A DNA stretch of 64,000 nt from Pleionea sediminis (GCF_007570825.1 NZ_SUNB01000001.1:1860001-1924000); one strand, 5' to 3'. Shown: positions 18,011 through 27,812, counted from the stretch's first letter. Notes: generated by a model not told the origin, from the sequence alone. Numbers and translations: made by a program.

Positions 18011-18145
18011 ATTATAGTTATTACCTTAACCTAAACTGCAAATTGAATAGAAGCAGAGCAGTTATCGAATTTGCTAATCAGTGTTAGTTAGCTTATCAGA
18101 TTTCAGATTGTTTAGCGGCGTATGTCGTTTTGCGAGGAGTAAAAC

Positions 18146-21100
18146 ATGAGTCATTTTTTGGACAAATTGCAGTTTTTTAAACGCAAAGAAGAGTCCTTTT
18201 CAAACGGTCATGGTGTCACCACCGATGAAGACCGAGGTTGGGAGGAAGGGTACCGTCGTCGTTGGCAGCACGATAAGATTGTACGGTCAACGCATGGAGT
18301 AAACTGCACCGGTTCGTGTAGTTGGAAAATCTATGTCAAAGACGGGCTAGTCACTTGGGAAACACAACAAACTGACTATCCTCGCACCCGTCCTGACTTA
18401 CCGAATCACGAGCCTAGAGGATGCCCTCGCGGTGCCAGTTATTCTTGGTACATATACAGCGCCAATCGGTTAAAACATCCCAAAATTCGTCGCAAACTGG
18501 TTGAGTTATGGCGTGCCGCGAAACTGCAACACAAAGATCCGGTTGATGCTTGGAAATCAATTGTTGAAGATTCTGAAAAAGCAAAGTCCTACAAGCAGCA
18601 ACGTGGCTTAGGTGGATTCGTTCGCGCCAGTTGGACTGAAGTGAATGAAATCATCGCAGCAGCAAATGTTTATACTGCAAAAACTTACGGTCCTGATCGA
18701 ATCACCGGCTTCTCACCAATCCCAGCCATGTCTATGGTGTCTTACGCTGCAGGTGCTCGTTACCTAAGTCTGATCGGGGGCAACTGTCTCAGTTTTTACG
18801 ACTGGTACTGTGATTTACCACCAGCATCACCACAAATTTGGGGCGAGCAAACTGACGTTCCCGAATCGGCTGACTGGTACAATTCCAACTATTTAATTAT
18901 GTGGGGTTCAAACGTTCCACAAACGCGTACGCCCGATGCGCACTTTATGACGGAAGCGCGTTACAAAGGTACCAAAACTTGTGTCATTACTTCGGACTAT
19001 TCCGAGTGCTCAAAATTTGGTGACACCTGGCTGGCTCCTAAGCAAGGAACTGATGCGGCACTAGCTATGGCGTTTGGTCATGTGATACTGAGCGAATTCC
19101 ATCGCGACAATCCTTCCGAATACTTTACTGACTACGTGCGTCGCTACTCCGATATGCCAATGCTGGTAATGCTCGATGAAAGTGATAAAGGACTAACTCA
19201 AGGTCGCTTCTTACGCGCATCCGATCTTGCTGACAATCTTGGGCAAGAAAATAATCCTGAGTGGAAAACTATTGGTTTGAATGATGCCAATGGAGAATTC
19301 ATTTCACCCAACGGTTCGGTCGGTTATCGCTGGGGTGAAAAAGGTAAATGGAACATCGAACAGAAAGACGGTAAGACCGGTTACGAAGTAACGCTGCGTT
19401 TGAGTCTTAAAAGTGATCACGACGAAATTGCGCAGGTTGCTTTCCCTTACTTTGGAGCCAACGAGCACGAGATGGGATATTTTGCGCATACCGATCATGA
19501 CGAAGTTCAATTACGTAAAGTTCCGGTAAAAAGTTTGATCTTGGCCGATGGTCGTACTGTGAAAGTCGCAACGGTATTCGATTTAACGTTAGCGAACTAT
19601 GGTGTTGCTAATGGTTACGACGATGCCAATTGTGCATCTTCGTATGACGATAATATTCCTTACACTCCCGCCTGGCAGGAACAGATCACTGGCGTTCCAG
19701 CGAAAGATGTGATTCGCGTTGCGCGAGAATTTGCACGCACAGCCGATAAAACCAAAGGCCGCTCCATGGTAATAGTCGGTGCCGCTCTTAATCACTGGTA
19801 TCACATGGACATGAATTATCGTGGCCTGATCAACATGCTGATTATGTGTGGTTGCGTTGGACAATCTGGTGGTGGTTGGGCGCACTATGTAGGGCAAGAA
19901 AAATTGCGCCCGCAAACCGGATGGCAACCGCTGGCATTCGGACTTGATTGGCAGCGTCCTCCACGTCATATGAACGGCACCTCTTTCTTTTATAACCATT
20001 CTGATCAATGGCGTTACGAAAAGCTGGAGATGAGTGAGGTGGTTGCGCCTTACGCCAACAAAGAAAAGTGGAGTGGTTCGATCATCGACTTTAACACTCG
20101 TGCGGAACGAATGGGTTGGTTACCTTCAGCGCCTCAGCTAGGTATGAATCCATTACAGTTAACCAAAGATGCTGCAGCTGCGGGATTGGATCCAAAAGAC
20201 TATGCGGTTAAGTTACTCAAAGAAGGTAACTTGAAGTTTGCCTGTGAAGACCCAGACAATCCGCAAAACTATCCTCGAAACTTGTTTATCTGGCGTTCTA
20301 ATTTATTGGGTTCTTCCGGTAAAGGTCACGAATATATGTTGCGTCATTTACTCGGAACCAAACACGGATTACAAGGTAAAGACTTAGGTGAATCTGGTGG
20401 CAAAAAACCACAAGACGTGCAATGGCACGACCAAGCACCCGAAGGCAAACTCGATCTACTGGTTACGCTAGATTTCCGTATGTCGACCACCTGTTTGTAT
20501 TCTGACATTGTATTGCCAACGGCTACTTGGTACGAAAAAAATGACATGAATACATCGGATATGCATCCTTTTATTCATCCATTAACCAAAGCGGTTGATC
20601 CTGCCTGGGAAGCACGCAGTGACTGGGATATTTTCAAAGGAATTGCTAAAAAATTCTCGGAAACCGTTGAAGGCCACCTTGGTGTTGAACAAGATTTAGT
20701 GACCTTACCCATATTGCACGATACGCCAGCTGAAATTGCACAACCCTTTGGTGTAAAAAGCTGGTGGAAAGGTGAGTGCGATTTAATCCCTGGAAAAACT
20801 GCACCAGCGATGGTTCAGGTAGAACGTGATTATCCCAATACCTACAAACGATTCACGTCTATTGGGCCGTTGTTGGAGATGCTTGGTAATGGCGGTAAAG
20901 GCATAAGCTGGGATACCAAAGAAGAAGTTAAGTTTTTGGGTGACCTCAACTTACGGCATACCGAACAAGGAGCTAACGAAGGTCGGCCCAAACTAGAGAG
21001 TGCCATAGATGCTGCTGAAATGATTTTATCGCTAGCGCCAGAAACAAACGGCCATGTTGCGGTAAAAGCGTGGAGTGCATTAGGCGAGTTTACTGGTCGC

Positions 21101-21871
21101 GATCATACGCATTTAGCTAAACCAAAAGAAGAAGAAAAAATTCGCTTCCGCGACATTGAAGCACAACCACGAAAAATTATTTCTTCACCCACGTGGTCAG
21201 GTCTTGAAGATGAACACGTTAGTTACAACGCAGGTTACACCAACGTGCATGAATTCATTCCATGGCGAACGGTAACGGGGCGACAACAGTTCTATCAAGA
21301 TCATGAGTGGATGCGTGATTTCGGTGAAACCATGTGTGTGTACAAACCACCGATTAACTTAAAAACCACCGCGCCCATCATGAACAAAAAACCAAACGGT
21401 AATCGTGAAATTGCGCTCAACTGGATCACGCCGCATCAAAAGTGGGGTATCCATTCAACTTATTCCGATAACTTGTTAATGCTGACGCTATCACGGGGAG
21501 GCCCGATCGTCTGGATGAGTGAGTGCGACGCTGAAAAAGCCGGTATCGAAGATAATGACTGGATTGAAGTGTTTAACGTCAATGGCGCTATTGCTTGCCG
21601 TGCCGTTGTATCACAACGTGTACCTGAAGGCATGGCAATGATGTATCACGCACAAGAGCGAATTGTGAATGTACCCGGTTCGGAAATTACCAATACTCGT
21701 GGCGGCATTCATAACTCGGTCACACGCGCAGTCATGAAGCCAACACATATGATTGGTGGCTACGCCCAACAATCCTATGGCTTTAACTACTACGGTACGG
21801 TGGGTTGTAACCGAGACGAGTTCGTCGTGGTTCGCAAAATGAATAAAGTTGACTGGTTAGATACAGAGTAG
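18146..21871 (+). CDS. narG: Respiratory nitrate reductase A, alpha subunit
   Basis: This 1241-residue catalytic subunit reduces nitrate to nitrite at a bis-MGD molybdenum site on the cytoplasmic face. The N-terminus has the FS0 cluster ligands His and Cys in HGVNCTGSCSW and the distant Cys in RGCPRGAS. The molybdenum Asp ligand lies in the YCDLPPASPQ segment (about residue 223). The YRRRWQHDKI stretch is the remnant Tat-like motif seen in NarG. Length agrees with E. coli (1247). It heads narGHJI-ppiC-can and is controlled by the FNR and NarL sites upstream. RBS: GAGGAG. Confidence 0.97.
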   Translation: MSHFLDKLQFFKRKEESFSNGHGVTTDEDRGWEEGYRRRWQHDKIVRSTHGVNCTGSCSWKIYVKDGLVTWETQQTDYPRTRPDLPNHEPRGCPRGASYSWYIYSANRLKHPKIRRKLVELWRAAKLQHKDPVDAWKSIVEDSEKAKSYKQQRGLGGFVRASWTEVNEIIAAANVYTAKTYGPDRITGFSPIPAMSMVSYAAGARYLSLIGGNCLSFYDWYCDLPPASPQIWGEQTDVPESADWYNSNYLIMWGSNVPQTRTPDAHFMTEARYKGTKTCVITSDYSECSKFGDTWLAPKQGTDAALAMAFGHVILSEFHRDNPSEYFTDYVRRYSDMPMLVMLDESDKGLTQGRFLRASDLADNLGQENNPEWKTIGLNDANGEFISPNGSVGYRWGEKGKWNIEQKDGKTGYEVTLRLSLKSDHDEIAQVAFPYFGANEHEMGYFAHTDHDEVQLRKVPVKSLILADGRTVKVATVFDLTLANYGVANGYDDANCASSYDDNIPYTPAWQEQITGVPAKDVIRVAREFARTADKTKGRSMVIVGAALNHWYHMDMNYRGLINMLIMCGCVGQSGGGWAHYVGQEKLRPQTGWQPLAFGLDWQRPPRHMNGTSFFYNHSDQWRYEKLEMSEVVAPYANKEKWSGSIIDFNTRAERMGWLPSAPQLGMNPLQLTKDAAAAGLDPKDYAVKLLKEGNLKFACEDPDNPQNYPRNLFIWRSNLLGSSGKGHEYMLRHLLGTKHGLQGKDLGESGGKKPQDVQWHDQAPEGKLDLLVTLDFRMSTTCLYSDIVLPTATWYEKNDMNTSDMHPFIHPLTKAVDPAWEARSDWDIFKGIAKKFSETVEGHLGVEQDLVTLPILHDTPAEIAQPFGVKSWWKGECDLIPGKTAPAMVQVERDYPNTYKRFTSIGPLLEMLGNGGKGISWDTKEEVKFLGDLNLRHTEQGANEGRPKLESAIDAAEMILSLAPETNGHVAVKAWSALGEFTGRDHTHLAKPKEEEKIRFRDIEAQPRKIISSPTWSGLEDEHVSYNAGYTNVHEFIPWRTVTGRQQFYQDHEWMRDFGETMCVYKPPINLKTTAPIMNKKPNGNREIALNWITPHQKWGIHSTYSDNLLMLTLSRGGPIVWMSECDAEKAGIEDNDWIEVFNVNGAIACRAVVSQRVPEGMAMMYHAQERIVNVPGSEITNTRGGIHNSVTRAVMKPTHMIGGYAQQSYGFNYYGTVGCNRDEFVVVRKMNKVDWLDTE

Positions 21872-21882
21872 GAGCCGAAACA

Positions 21883-23418
21883 ATGAAAGTAAGAGCACAA
21901 ATAGGCATGGTCCTGAATCTTGATAAGTGTATCGGCTGCCACACTTGTTCGATCACTTGTAAAAACGTTTGGACCTCGCGTGAAGGTATGGAATACGCCT
22001 GGTTCAATAACGTGGAAAGTAAACCCGGTATTGGTTATCCCAAAGAGTGGGAGAATCAAGACAAATGGAACGGCGGTTGGAAACGTACCAAAAATGGCAA
22101 GTTGGAGCCGCGTCAAGGTGGTAAACGCAAAATTCTGGCAAACATTTTTGCCAATCCCGATTTGCCAGAAATTGATGATTACTATGAGCCGTTTGATTAC
22201 GACTATCAATACTTGCATCAAGCGGGTGAAAGTAAACATCAACCGGTAGCGCGTCCTCGTTCTTTGATTTCCGGTCAGCGCATGGAAAAAATTGAATGGG
22301 GTCCTAACTGGGAAGAAATTTTAGGTACCGAGTTTAAAAAACGTCGCGCCGATAAAAACTTTGACCAAGTTCAAGCCGATATTTACGGGCAATTTGAAAA
22401 TACATTCTTAATGTATTTACCACGTTTATGTGAGCACTGCTTAAACCCTGCGTGTGTTGCCTCCTGTCCTTCAGGTGCAATCTACAAGCGCGAAGAAGAC
22501 GGTATTGTACTAATTGACCAGGACAAATGTCGTGGTTGGCGGATGTGCGTCTCGGGTTGTCCATACAAAAAAATCTACTACAACTGGAAAACTGGTAAAT
22601 CAGAAAAATGTATTTTCTGTTATCCGCGCATAGAAAGTGGTCAGCCAACGGTCTGTTCCGAAACTTGTGTGGGTCGAATTCGTTATCTGGGCGTGTTGCT
22701 TTACGATGCTGATCGCATTGAAGAAGCGGCATCGGTGGCTGACGACAAAGATCTCTACGAAGCGCAGTGCGATATATTTTTAGATCCAACCGATCCTGAA
22801 GTGATCGAAGCGGCGTTGAAAGAAGGTATTCCACAAGCGTGGCTTGATGCTGCTGTTGACTCGCCAGTTTACAAAATGGCGATGGATTGGAAAGTTGCCT
22901 TACCACTGCATCCTGAATACCGAACATTACCCATGGTTTGGTATGTACCGCCATTAAGCCCGATTCAATCAGCGGTTGAAGCAGGCCATGTGGGTATGAA
23001 CGGTGAAATACCAGACTTGAAATCGCTACGCATTCCATTGAAGTATCTTGCCAACATGCTGACCGGTGGTGATGAAGCGCCAGTGGTTCGAGCTTTAGAA
23101 CGCATGATTGCGATGCGTGCTTTCAAACGTTCGCAAAACGTAGATGGAGTTGAAGATATCGAAGTGTTAAAGCAAGTAGGTATCTCAAAACATCAGGTAG
23201 AAGAAATGTACCGCTACATGGCGCTTGCGAACTACGAAGATCGTTTTGTAATTCCTACCAGTCATAAAGCCTACGCTGAAAATGCCTACGACATGAAAAG
23301 CGGTTGTGGATTTAGCTTTGGTAATGGTTGTTCTAACGGAACCAGTGATACCAACTTATTCGGTGCGAAAAAACAAACCGTGCGTCAAGTAATTCCAGTT
23401 AAAGTGGAGATTGACTGA
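21883..23418 (+). CDS. narH: Respiratory nitrate reductase A, beta subunit
   Basis: This 511-residue iron-sulfur subunit carries electrons from NarI haems to NarG. Four Cys groups are present: CIGCHTCSITC (about residues 16-26), CEHCLNPACVASC (about 184-196), CRGWRMCVSGC (about 217-227) and CIFC...CSETC. The Trp in CRGW, in place of Cys, produces the [3Fe-4S] centre typical of NarH. It starts 12 bases after narG and its stop overlaps the narJ start by one base, indicating translational coupling. Confidence 0.97.
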   Translation: MKVRAQIGMVLNLDKCIGCHTCSITCKNVWTSREGMEYAWFNNVESKPGIGYPKEWENQDKWNGGWKRTKNGKLEPRQGGKRKILANIFANPDLPEIDDYYEPFDYDYQYLHQAGESKHQPVARPRSLISGQRMEKIEWGPNWEEILGTEFKKRRADKNFDQVQADIYGQFENTFLMYLPRLCEHCLNPACVASCPSGAIYKREEDGIVLIDQDKCRGWRMCVSGCPYKKIYYNWKTGKSEKCIFCYPRIESGQPTVCSETCVGRIRYLGVLLYDADRIEEAASVADDKDLYEAQCDIFLDPTDPEVIEAALKEGIPQAWLDAAVDSPVYKMAMDWKVALPLHPEYRTLPMVWYVPPLSPIQSAVEAGHVGMNGEIPDLKSLRIPLKYLANMLTGGDEAPVVRALERMIAMRAFKRSQNVDGVEDIEVLKQVGISKHQVEEMYRYMALANYEDRFVIPTSHKAYAENAYDMKSGCGFSFGNGCSNGTSDTNLFGAKKQTVRQVIPVKVEID

Positions 23419-24155
23419 TGAAAGCATTACGCGTTATTTCGTTGCTGCTCGATTATCCGACAGAGCAGGCTTACAAAAATTTGGATGAGATTGTTGCAAT
23501 TATCGACAGTGATACCAATTTGGATCAATCTGGAAAAAATCAGTTAAACCAGTTCGTTGCGCATTTTCGTCCTCAATCTTTATTGGACTGGCAAGCTTAC
23601 TACGAAGGTTTATTTGACCGTGGACGTGCTTTATCGCTGTTGTTATTTGAACACGTTCACGGTGAGTCGCGCGATCGCGGTCAGGCCATGATAGATTTAC
23701 AACACAATTACAAAGAAGCCGGTTTGGAAATAGGGGTAAAAGAGTTACCTGACTACATTCCATTGTTTCTTGAGTTTCTATCGACCCAGGGCGAAGAAAA
23801 TGCGCAACATTGGTTGCAAGATGTAGCGCACATTTTAGCCGTGCTTGCAGTTCGTTTAGAAAAGCGCGATAGCCTCTACTCATATTTATTTAAAGCATTG
23901 CTTAGTTGGTCTCAAGCAGAAGTCGATCTGGAAGATGTAAAAGCGCAAATCGCTGACGAAAAACGCGATGACACGCCAAAAGCCATCGATAAAGTTTGGG
24001 AAGAAGAAATGGTCACCTTTGGTCCAGACAGTAGTTGTGGTTCCGACCAAATGCGGCCCACCGCAAAGCAAAGTAAACAAGCTGATGTTCCTATTGGTTT
24101 TGTCAATGCGAGCAATCTAGATTTGACTAACAATAATGCATCTCAGGCATCTTAA
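23418..24155 (+). CDS. narJ: Nitrate reductase molybdenum-cofactor assembly chaperone NarJ
   Basis: This 245-residue cytoplasmic chaperone binds the NarG N-terminus until the cofactor and FS0 cluster are loaded, and is not part of the mature enzyme. It has the all-helical TorD/NarJ fold; the HVHGESRDRGQAMIDL stretch (about residues 79-94) and KELPDYIPLFLEFL (about 111-124) are family hallmarks. The C-terminal ~40 residues are low-complexity and variable. The start overlaps narH (TGATG); narI follows after 11 bases. Confidence 0.94.
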   Translation: MKALRVISLLLDYPTEQAYKNLDEIVAIIDSDTNLDQSGKNQLNQFVAHFRPQSLLDWQAYYEGLFDRGRALSLLLFEHVHGESRDRGQAMIDLQHNYKEAGLEIGVKELPDYIPLFLEFLSTQGEENAQHWLQDVAHILAVLAVRLEKRDSLYSYLFKALLSWSQAEVDLEDVKAQIADEKRDDTPKAIDKVWEEEMVTFGPDSSCGSDQMRPTAKQSKQADVPIGFVNASNLDLTNNNASQAS

Positions 24156-24166
24156 GGAGATACACA

Positions 24167-24850
24167 ATGAACTCAATGAATCATTTTTTGTTCGGGCTTT
24201 ACCCTTACATTGCCTTTGCGATTTTTTTGTTAGGCTGTTTAATTCGCTATGATCGCGATCAATATACCTGGAAAACAGGTTCCAGCCAGATGTTGGAAAG
24301 TAAACAGCTTAAAATTGGATCTCGACTGTTCCATATTGGCGTGATCATGATTTTAATTGGACACTTTGTTGGATTACTCACACCACATCAGGTTTGGGAT
24401 TTCCTGGGTGTTTCTGCTGCGTTTAAACAAAAAGTTGCAATGGGAGCCGGTGGCTTATTCGGTATTATCTGCTTTGCGGGTCTTACTATTTTGATCAAAC
24501 GTCGATTAACCAATCCTCGAGTGCGTGCTAATACTTCAAAGATGGATTTAACCATTCTGTTTTTGCTGTATGCGCAATTGATACTTGGCTTAATTAGTAT
24601 TTTTGTTTCGATGGGCCATCTTGATGGTAGTGAAATGTTAAAGCTGATGCACTGGGCACAGCAGTTGGTAATTTTTAATGGTACTGAAGCGGCTTCCTCC
24701 ATAGCCAATGTTCATATTATTTTCAAGTTACACATTGTTCTGGGTATGACGCTTTTCGTTGTGTTTCCATTCAGTCGACTGGTGCATATTTGGAGCGTGC
24801 CGGTAAAATACGTTCGCCGTAGCTATCAAATTGTACGCTCTAAAGGCTAG
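24167..24850 (+). CDS. narI: Respiratory nitrate reductase A, gamma subunit (cytochrome b)
   Basis: This 227-residue membrane subunit oxidises quinol and anchors NarGH. Five hydrophobic helices are visible. Haem ligands are expected at the two His of HIGVIMILIGHFVG (about residues 57-67) and the His of FKLHIVLG and SRLVHIWS near the C-terminus, the usual two-haem arrangement. AAGGAG precedes the ATG. Ubiquinol for this site could be made anaerobically by UbiTUV from the same element. Confidence 0.96.
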   Translation: MNSMNHFLFGLYPYIAFAIFLLGCLIRYDRDQYTWKTGSSQMLESKQLKIGSRLFHIGVIMILIGHFVGLLTPHQVWDFLGVSAAFKQKVAMGAGGLFGIICFAGLTILIKRRLTNPRVRANTSKMDLTILFLLYAQLILGLISIFVSMGHLDGSEMLKLMHWAQQLVIFNGTEAASSIANVHIIFKLHIVLGMTLFVVFPFSRLVHIWSVPVKYVRRSYQIVRSKG

Positions 24851-24891
24851 TCTCTTTGACTCAAAAAAATAATCGTTAGTTTAGTTTAAAC

Positions 24892-24911
24892 AGGTGGGCA
24901 GTTGCCCACCT
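24892..24911 (+). terminator. Strong hairpin between narI and the parvulin gene
   Basis: AGGTGGGCA at 24,892-24,900 and TGCCCACCT at 24,903-24,911 form a 9-bp GC-rich stem with almost no loop. There is no T-run after it, so it is more likely a processing or partial-attenuation hairpin that lowers expression of the downstream genes. Confidence 0.5.
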
Positions 24912-24928
24912 TAAAGAGGAAGAAAGAG

Positions 24929-25690
24929 ATGATCACCGTTAATAAAATCGAGATCCCTAAAGACTCAATTTTTAACGAAATGCAGTACCATCCTGCAGAG
25001 CAACTTGAGGAAGCACAGTTCAAAGCGAGTCGATCGTTAATTATTGACGAATTGTTCCGTCAGCGCGCAGTAGAACTCACGTTGATAAAAGAAAGCGAAA
25101 AGATGAACGATGAAATTGTTGAACAAGTTTTGCAAACTGACGTAGAGTCTCCCGTTGCCAGTGCCAATGATTGTGAGACCTACTACCAAAGTAACAAAGA
25201 AAAGTTCGTGACTTTTCCGTTATTGGAAGTTCGGCACATCTTACTGCAAGCGGCACCCGATGATTTTGAAACACGCGATGAAATGCGAGAGTTAGCCGTT
25301 ACCTTAATTCGAACACTTGAAAATGATGTAGCTGCATTTAAGAGCTTGGCTAAACAGTACTCTGCCTGTCCATCGAAAGAAGTTGGTGGTAGCCTTGGAC
25401 AACTTAGTAAAGGGCAAACGGTACCAGAATTTGAAGAGCAATTGCAGCGATTTGAAACTGGTTTAGTTACTATGCCAATTGAAAGTCGCTACGGATTGCA
25501 TGTGGTAGATATTGTGAGGAAAGTCGATGGTAATCAATTACCGTTTGAAATGGTTTCTGATCGAATTGAGAACTACCTGAACGAAAAAGTTCAAAGAAAA
25601 TCTATCGCACAATACATTGCCCGAAGAATTATTGAGTCCGAAATCAAAGGTATCGAACTCGGAGTGGATGAACGTAACGCAATGCAGTAG
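24929..25690 (+). CDS. Parvulin-type peptidyl-prolyl isomerase (PpiC domain) of the nar operon
   Basis: This protein of about 253 residues has an N-terminal helical part and a C-terminal parvulin domain. The latter runs from EVRHILLQA (about residue 100) through AKQYSACPSKEVGGSLGQLS to YGLHVVDI. A signal peptide is absent, so it should act in the cytoplasm. Parvulins are often found after narGHJI in denitrifiers and are thought to help nitrate-reductase maturation. The ATG at 24,929 follows AGAGGAAG; an upstream in-frame TTG lies inside the hairpin. Confidence 0.85.
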   Translation: MITVNKIEIPKDSIFNEMQYHPAEQLEEAQFKASRSLIIDELFRQRAVELTLIKESEKMNDEIVEQVLQTDVESPVASANDCETYYQSNKEKFVTFPLLEVRHILLQAAPDDFETRDEMRELAVTLIRTLENDVAAFKSLAKQYSACPSKEVGGSLGQLSKGQTVPEFEEQLQRFETGLVTMPIESRYGLHVVDIVRKVDGNQLPFEMVSDRIENYLNEKVQRKSIAQYIARRIIESEIKGIELGVDERNAMQ

Positions 25691-25704
25691 GCCCTGAGAA
25701 TACA

Positions 25705-26364
25705 ATGTCACTCTCTGATCTAATGAACAATAATCGTCAATGGGCCAAACTTCGGTTAGAGCAAGACGAAAACTTTTTCAAGGACCTGGCTAAGCAGCAG
25801 ACACCAAGATACCTTTGGGTCGGCTGTTCTGACAGCCGCGTACCGGCAAACGAAATTGTCGGATTGGCCCCAGGTGAACTTTTTGTACATCGAAATATTG
25901 CCAATATAGTCATCCATACCGATTTTAACTGTATGTCTGTTATTCAATTCGCAATTGAAGTGTTAAAGGTACAGCACGTGATTGTCTGCGGTCATTATGG
26001 TTGTGGTGGAGTGAGAGCATCTCTCGAAAACGACGAGGTGGGATTGGTTGATAGCTGGTTACGCAATCTCAGAGATATCTATTTTCACCACCAAGAAGAG
26101 TTAACATCTTTGAAAAAAGATGACTGTGTGAATCGCCTCTGTGAGCTAAACGTTAAAACGCAAGTATTTAATATTGCGAAAACGAAAATCGCGCAACATG
26201 CATGGGATCGCGGAAAATCATTAAGCATTCATGGATGGATCTATAGTATCGAAGATGGTCTGATAAAAGATTTAGGCGTAACTCAATCCAGTCGGGAGCA
26301 GCTGCATAATATATATCAATTGTTCGAAACCACCTCAAGCACTCGGCCTGTGGTGGTTCGTTAA
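25705..26364 (+). CDS. can: Beta-class carbonic anhydrase
   Basis: This 219-residue zinc enzyme interconverts CO2 and bicarbonate. Zinc ligands are evident: Cys and Asp in CSDSRVPANE (about residues 42-51), and His and Cys in VCGHYGCGGV (about 98-107). FVHRNIANIV is the other family block. It begins 14 bases after the parvulin gene and is probably the last gene of the nar transcript. It is an unusual operon member for nitrate reductase; supplying bicarbonate or buffering protons consumed at the membrane are speculative roles. It converges with the hemerythrin gene at a 3-base gap. Confidence 0.92.
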   Translation: MSLSDLMNNNRQWAKLRLEQDENFFKDLAKQQTPRYLWVGCSDSRVPANEIVGLAPGELFVHRNIANIVIHTDFNCMSVIQFAIEVLKVQHVIVCGHYGCGGVRASLENDEVGLVDSWLRNLRDIYFHHQEELTSLKKDDCVNRLCELNVKTQVFNIAKTKIAQHAWDRGKSLSIHGWIYSIEDGLIKDLGVTQSSREQLHNIYQLFETTSSTRPVVVR

Positions 26365-26367
26365 TCG

Positions 26368-26796
26368 TTATTTTAATGCAACGACCAGCTTGGCAATCTC
26401 ATCCTTGGAAAAAATTTCATCCATTTCAGGATATAATACTCGCTCTTCCTTTTGGTTGTGAGCATTTAATATACTGTCTAACTCACCAATGGTCTGGCTA
26501 ATGGTTACAATGTTAAAATTTTCATGCATCTGTTCCAGTAAGAAAATAATAATACCATGCTCCTTACGCATAACCGCCGTAGGCCCACGATTCGTCATGC
26601 CTGTTTTTATTTCAAATACCGGAAACAATAGATCCTCCTCCCACTCGATATGGCGGATAAGTCCATCTTTAAAGTCTTTAAAGAACCGTTTTGCGGCTAC
26701 TAAATCAATTTCTAGATTTTGCTTGAAATTCTTGTAGAGGATATCCAACCGTTGATGATCGGCTTGAAAAAAAGAATATACAAATTGTTCGGACAT
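26368..26796 (-). CDS. Hemerythrin-like di-iron protein
   Basis: This 142-residue four-helix protein has His/Glu residues spaced as in bacterial hemerythrin-domain proteins: ADHQRLD (about residue 13), HIEWEEDLLFP (about 50-60), RKEHGI (about 80) and NAHNQKEERVLYPEMD (about 112-127). The ExxxxP and HxxEE patterns match the iron-binding set. Proteins of this type bind O2 or NO or repair damaged iron-sulfur clusters (YtfE-like). The ATG has a very strong ribosome-binding site (AGGAGG). The nitrate-reduction context makes NO protection a reasonable guess. Confidence 0.82.
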   Translation of the reverse strand: MSEQFVYSFFQADHQRLDILYKNFKQNLEIDLVAAKRFFKDFKDGLIRHIEWEEDLLFPVFEIKTGMTNRGPTAVMRKEHGIIIFLLEQMHENFNIVTISQTIGELDSILNAHNQKEERVLYPEMDEIFSKDEIAKLVVALK

Positions 26797-26868
26797 TGTA
26801 TGTACCTCCTAACAAGAAGTATATTTACTGTGTTTTCTAATGGCTATACCTCGTGATCGGTAGATATT

Positions 26869-27153
26869 GTGAGTAGTAATAGTAACCCAAGAAAACCTAG
26901 TACTTATGTAGCAATGAATGAGCTAATTTCTCAGATTCGAGCTGAAGTTATCGACCAGGTCAATTATCAAATAATATGTGTGGACGATTGTTACGGCTGT
27001 CCCAAAAAAATTATTGAATATTTGATTATGACAGTTGAATCTTGGGAGGATAAAGTAACTCGCGGTGAGCGTGTACAGCTCGGTGATTTAAATAAGCTGA
27101 GTAAAATCGCCATTAAGTCGCAAGCGGCGCTGAAGAAGAATGGTGTTCTTTAA
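26869..27153 (+). CDS. Small cysteine-motif protein of unknown function
   Basis: A 94-residue protein starting with GTG. The only distinctive feature is CVDDCYGCPKK (about residues 37-47), a CxxxCxxC cluster that could bind a metal or an iron-sulfur centre. The rest is charged and helical, with no signal or membrane segment. It diverges from the hemerythrin gene with a 72-base gap, so both may share a control region. I do not recognise the family. A start at the internal Met16 is also possible. Confidence 0.6.
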   Translation: MSSNSNPRKPSTYVAMNELISQIRAEVIDQVNYQIICVDDCYGCPKKIIEYLIMTVESWEDKVTRGERVQLGDLNKLSKIAIKSQAALKKNGVL

Positions 27154-27224
27154 ATTAGCAGAATTTTATATGTTCTTTTCAGGGGTGTAAATTTCTCAGC
27201 TATCCTGATAATTATCGATGTAAA

Positions 27225-27803
27225 TCAAGGATCTGGATTCGTCCTGCTGGATGGTTCTCTTTTAATATGAACTGGTTGCTGAGTTATTGAATAAAGCTTT
27301 TCTAAACCGTAACTTATGATACCGGGTAACTGATCGATATTTATATTATCAAAGATGGATTTTATTTCGAGTCCTAGCTCGGTGTTACCCAGTATTGTTA
27401 ACTGTCGAGTAAAAAACAATGCGTCTGGATCTTCTTTTTGCAGCAGTAGTGAAATTAATGCATTGCTAGTTCCTCGAAATGTAACATCCGGTTTGCTAAT
27501 GCCATCGATTAGCTCAATCGTTTTATCTTGAACCACAAAGCAAAAAATATTTTCTAAATCAATTACTTCAAGTGTTACTTTTTTGCCTCGAATTTGAGTA
27601 AGAGTTTCTCGGTTAATTGCTCGATGAATTCGACTCGAAATAGGTTTTAATACCAAATTTCTAAGCGATAGTGGTACTTTGTTACCCAAATTTATACCTA
27701 CTAAAGCTAATTGTTGTATTGATGACTTCACTTTAGGATACCTATATAAGCTAAACGCGTTTGTCCAGACTAATTTATTTTGAAATATTAAGTTAAATTT
27801 CAA
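27225..27803 (-). CDS. ubiT: O2-independent ubiquinone biosynthesis accessory factor UbiT (SCP2 domain)
   Basis: This 192-residue protein has an SCP2 sterol-carrier domain (about residues 60-160; for example DVTFRGTSNALISLL and FFTRQLTILGNTELGLEIKSI), which holds the lipid intermediate for hydroxylation. In E. coli UbiT (YhbT) works with UbiU and UbiV to make ubiquinone without oxygen. It is divergent from ubiU with 40 bases between the starts. The C-terminal tail is polar and variable. The identity rests on the domain together with the adjacent ubiUV. Confidence 0.9.
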   Translation of the reverse strand: MKFNLIFQNKLVWTNAFSLYRYPKVKSSIQQLALVGINLGNKVPLSLRNLVLKPISSRIHRAINRETLTQIRGKKVTLEVIDLENIFCFVVQDKTIELIDGISKPDVTFRGTSNALISLLLQKEDPDALFFTRQLTILGNTELGLEIKSIFDNINIDQLPGIISYGLEKLYSITQQPVHIKREPSSRTNPDP

Positions 27804-27812
27804 TGAATTTTC

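Noticed and set aside
24892-24911. Hairpin after narI as a full terminator
   Set aside because: No T-run follows, and the parvulin and carbonic anhydrase genes continue directly; treated as attenuating or processing hairpin.
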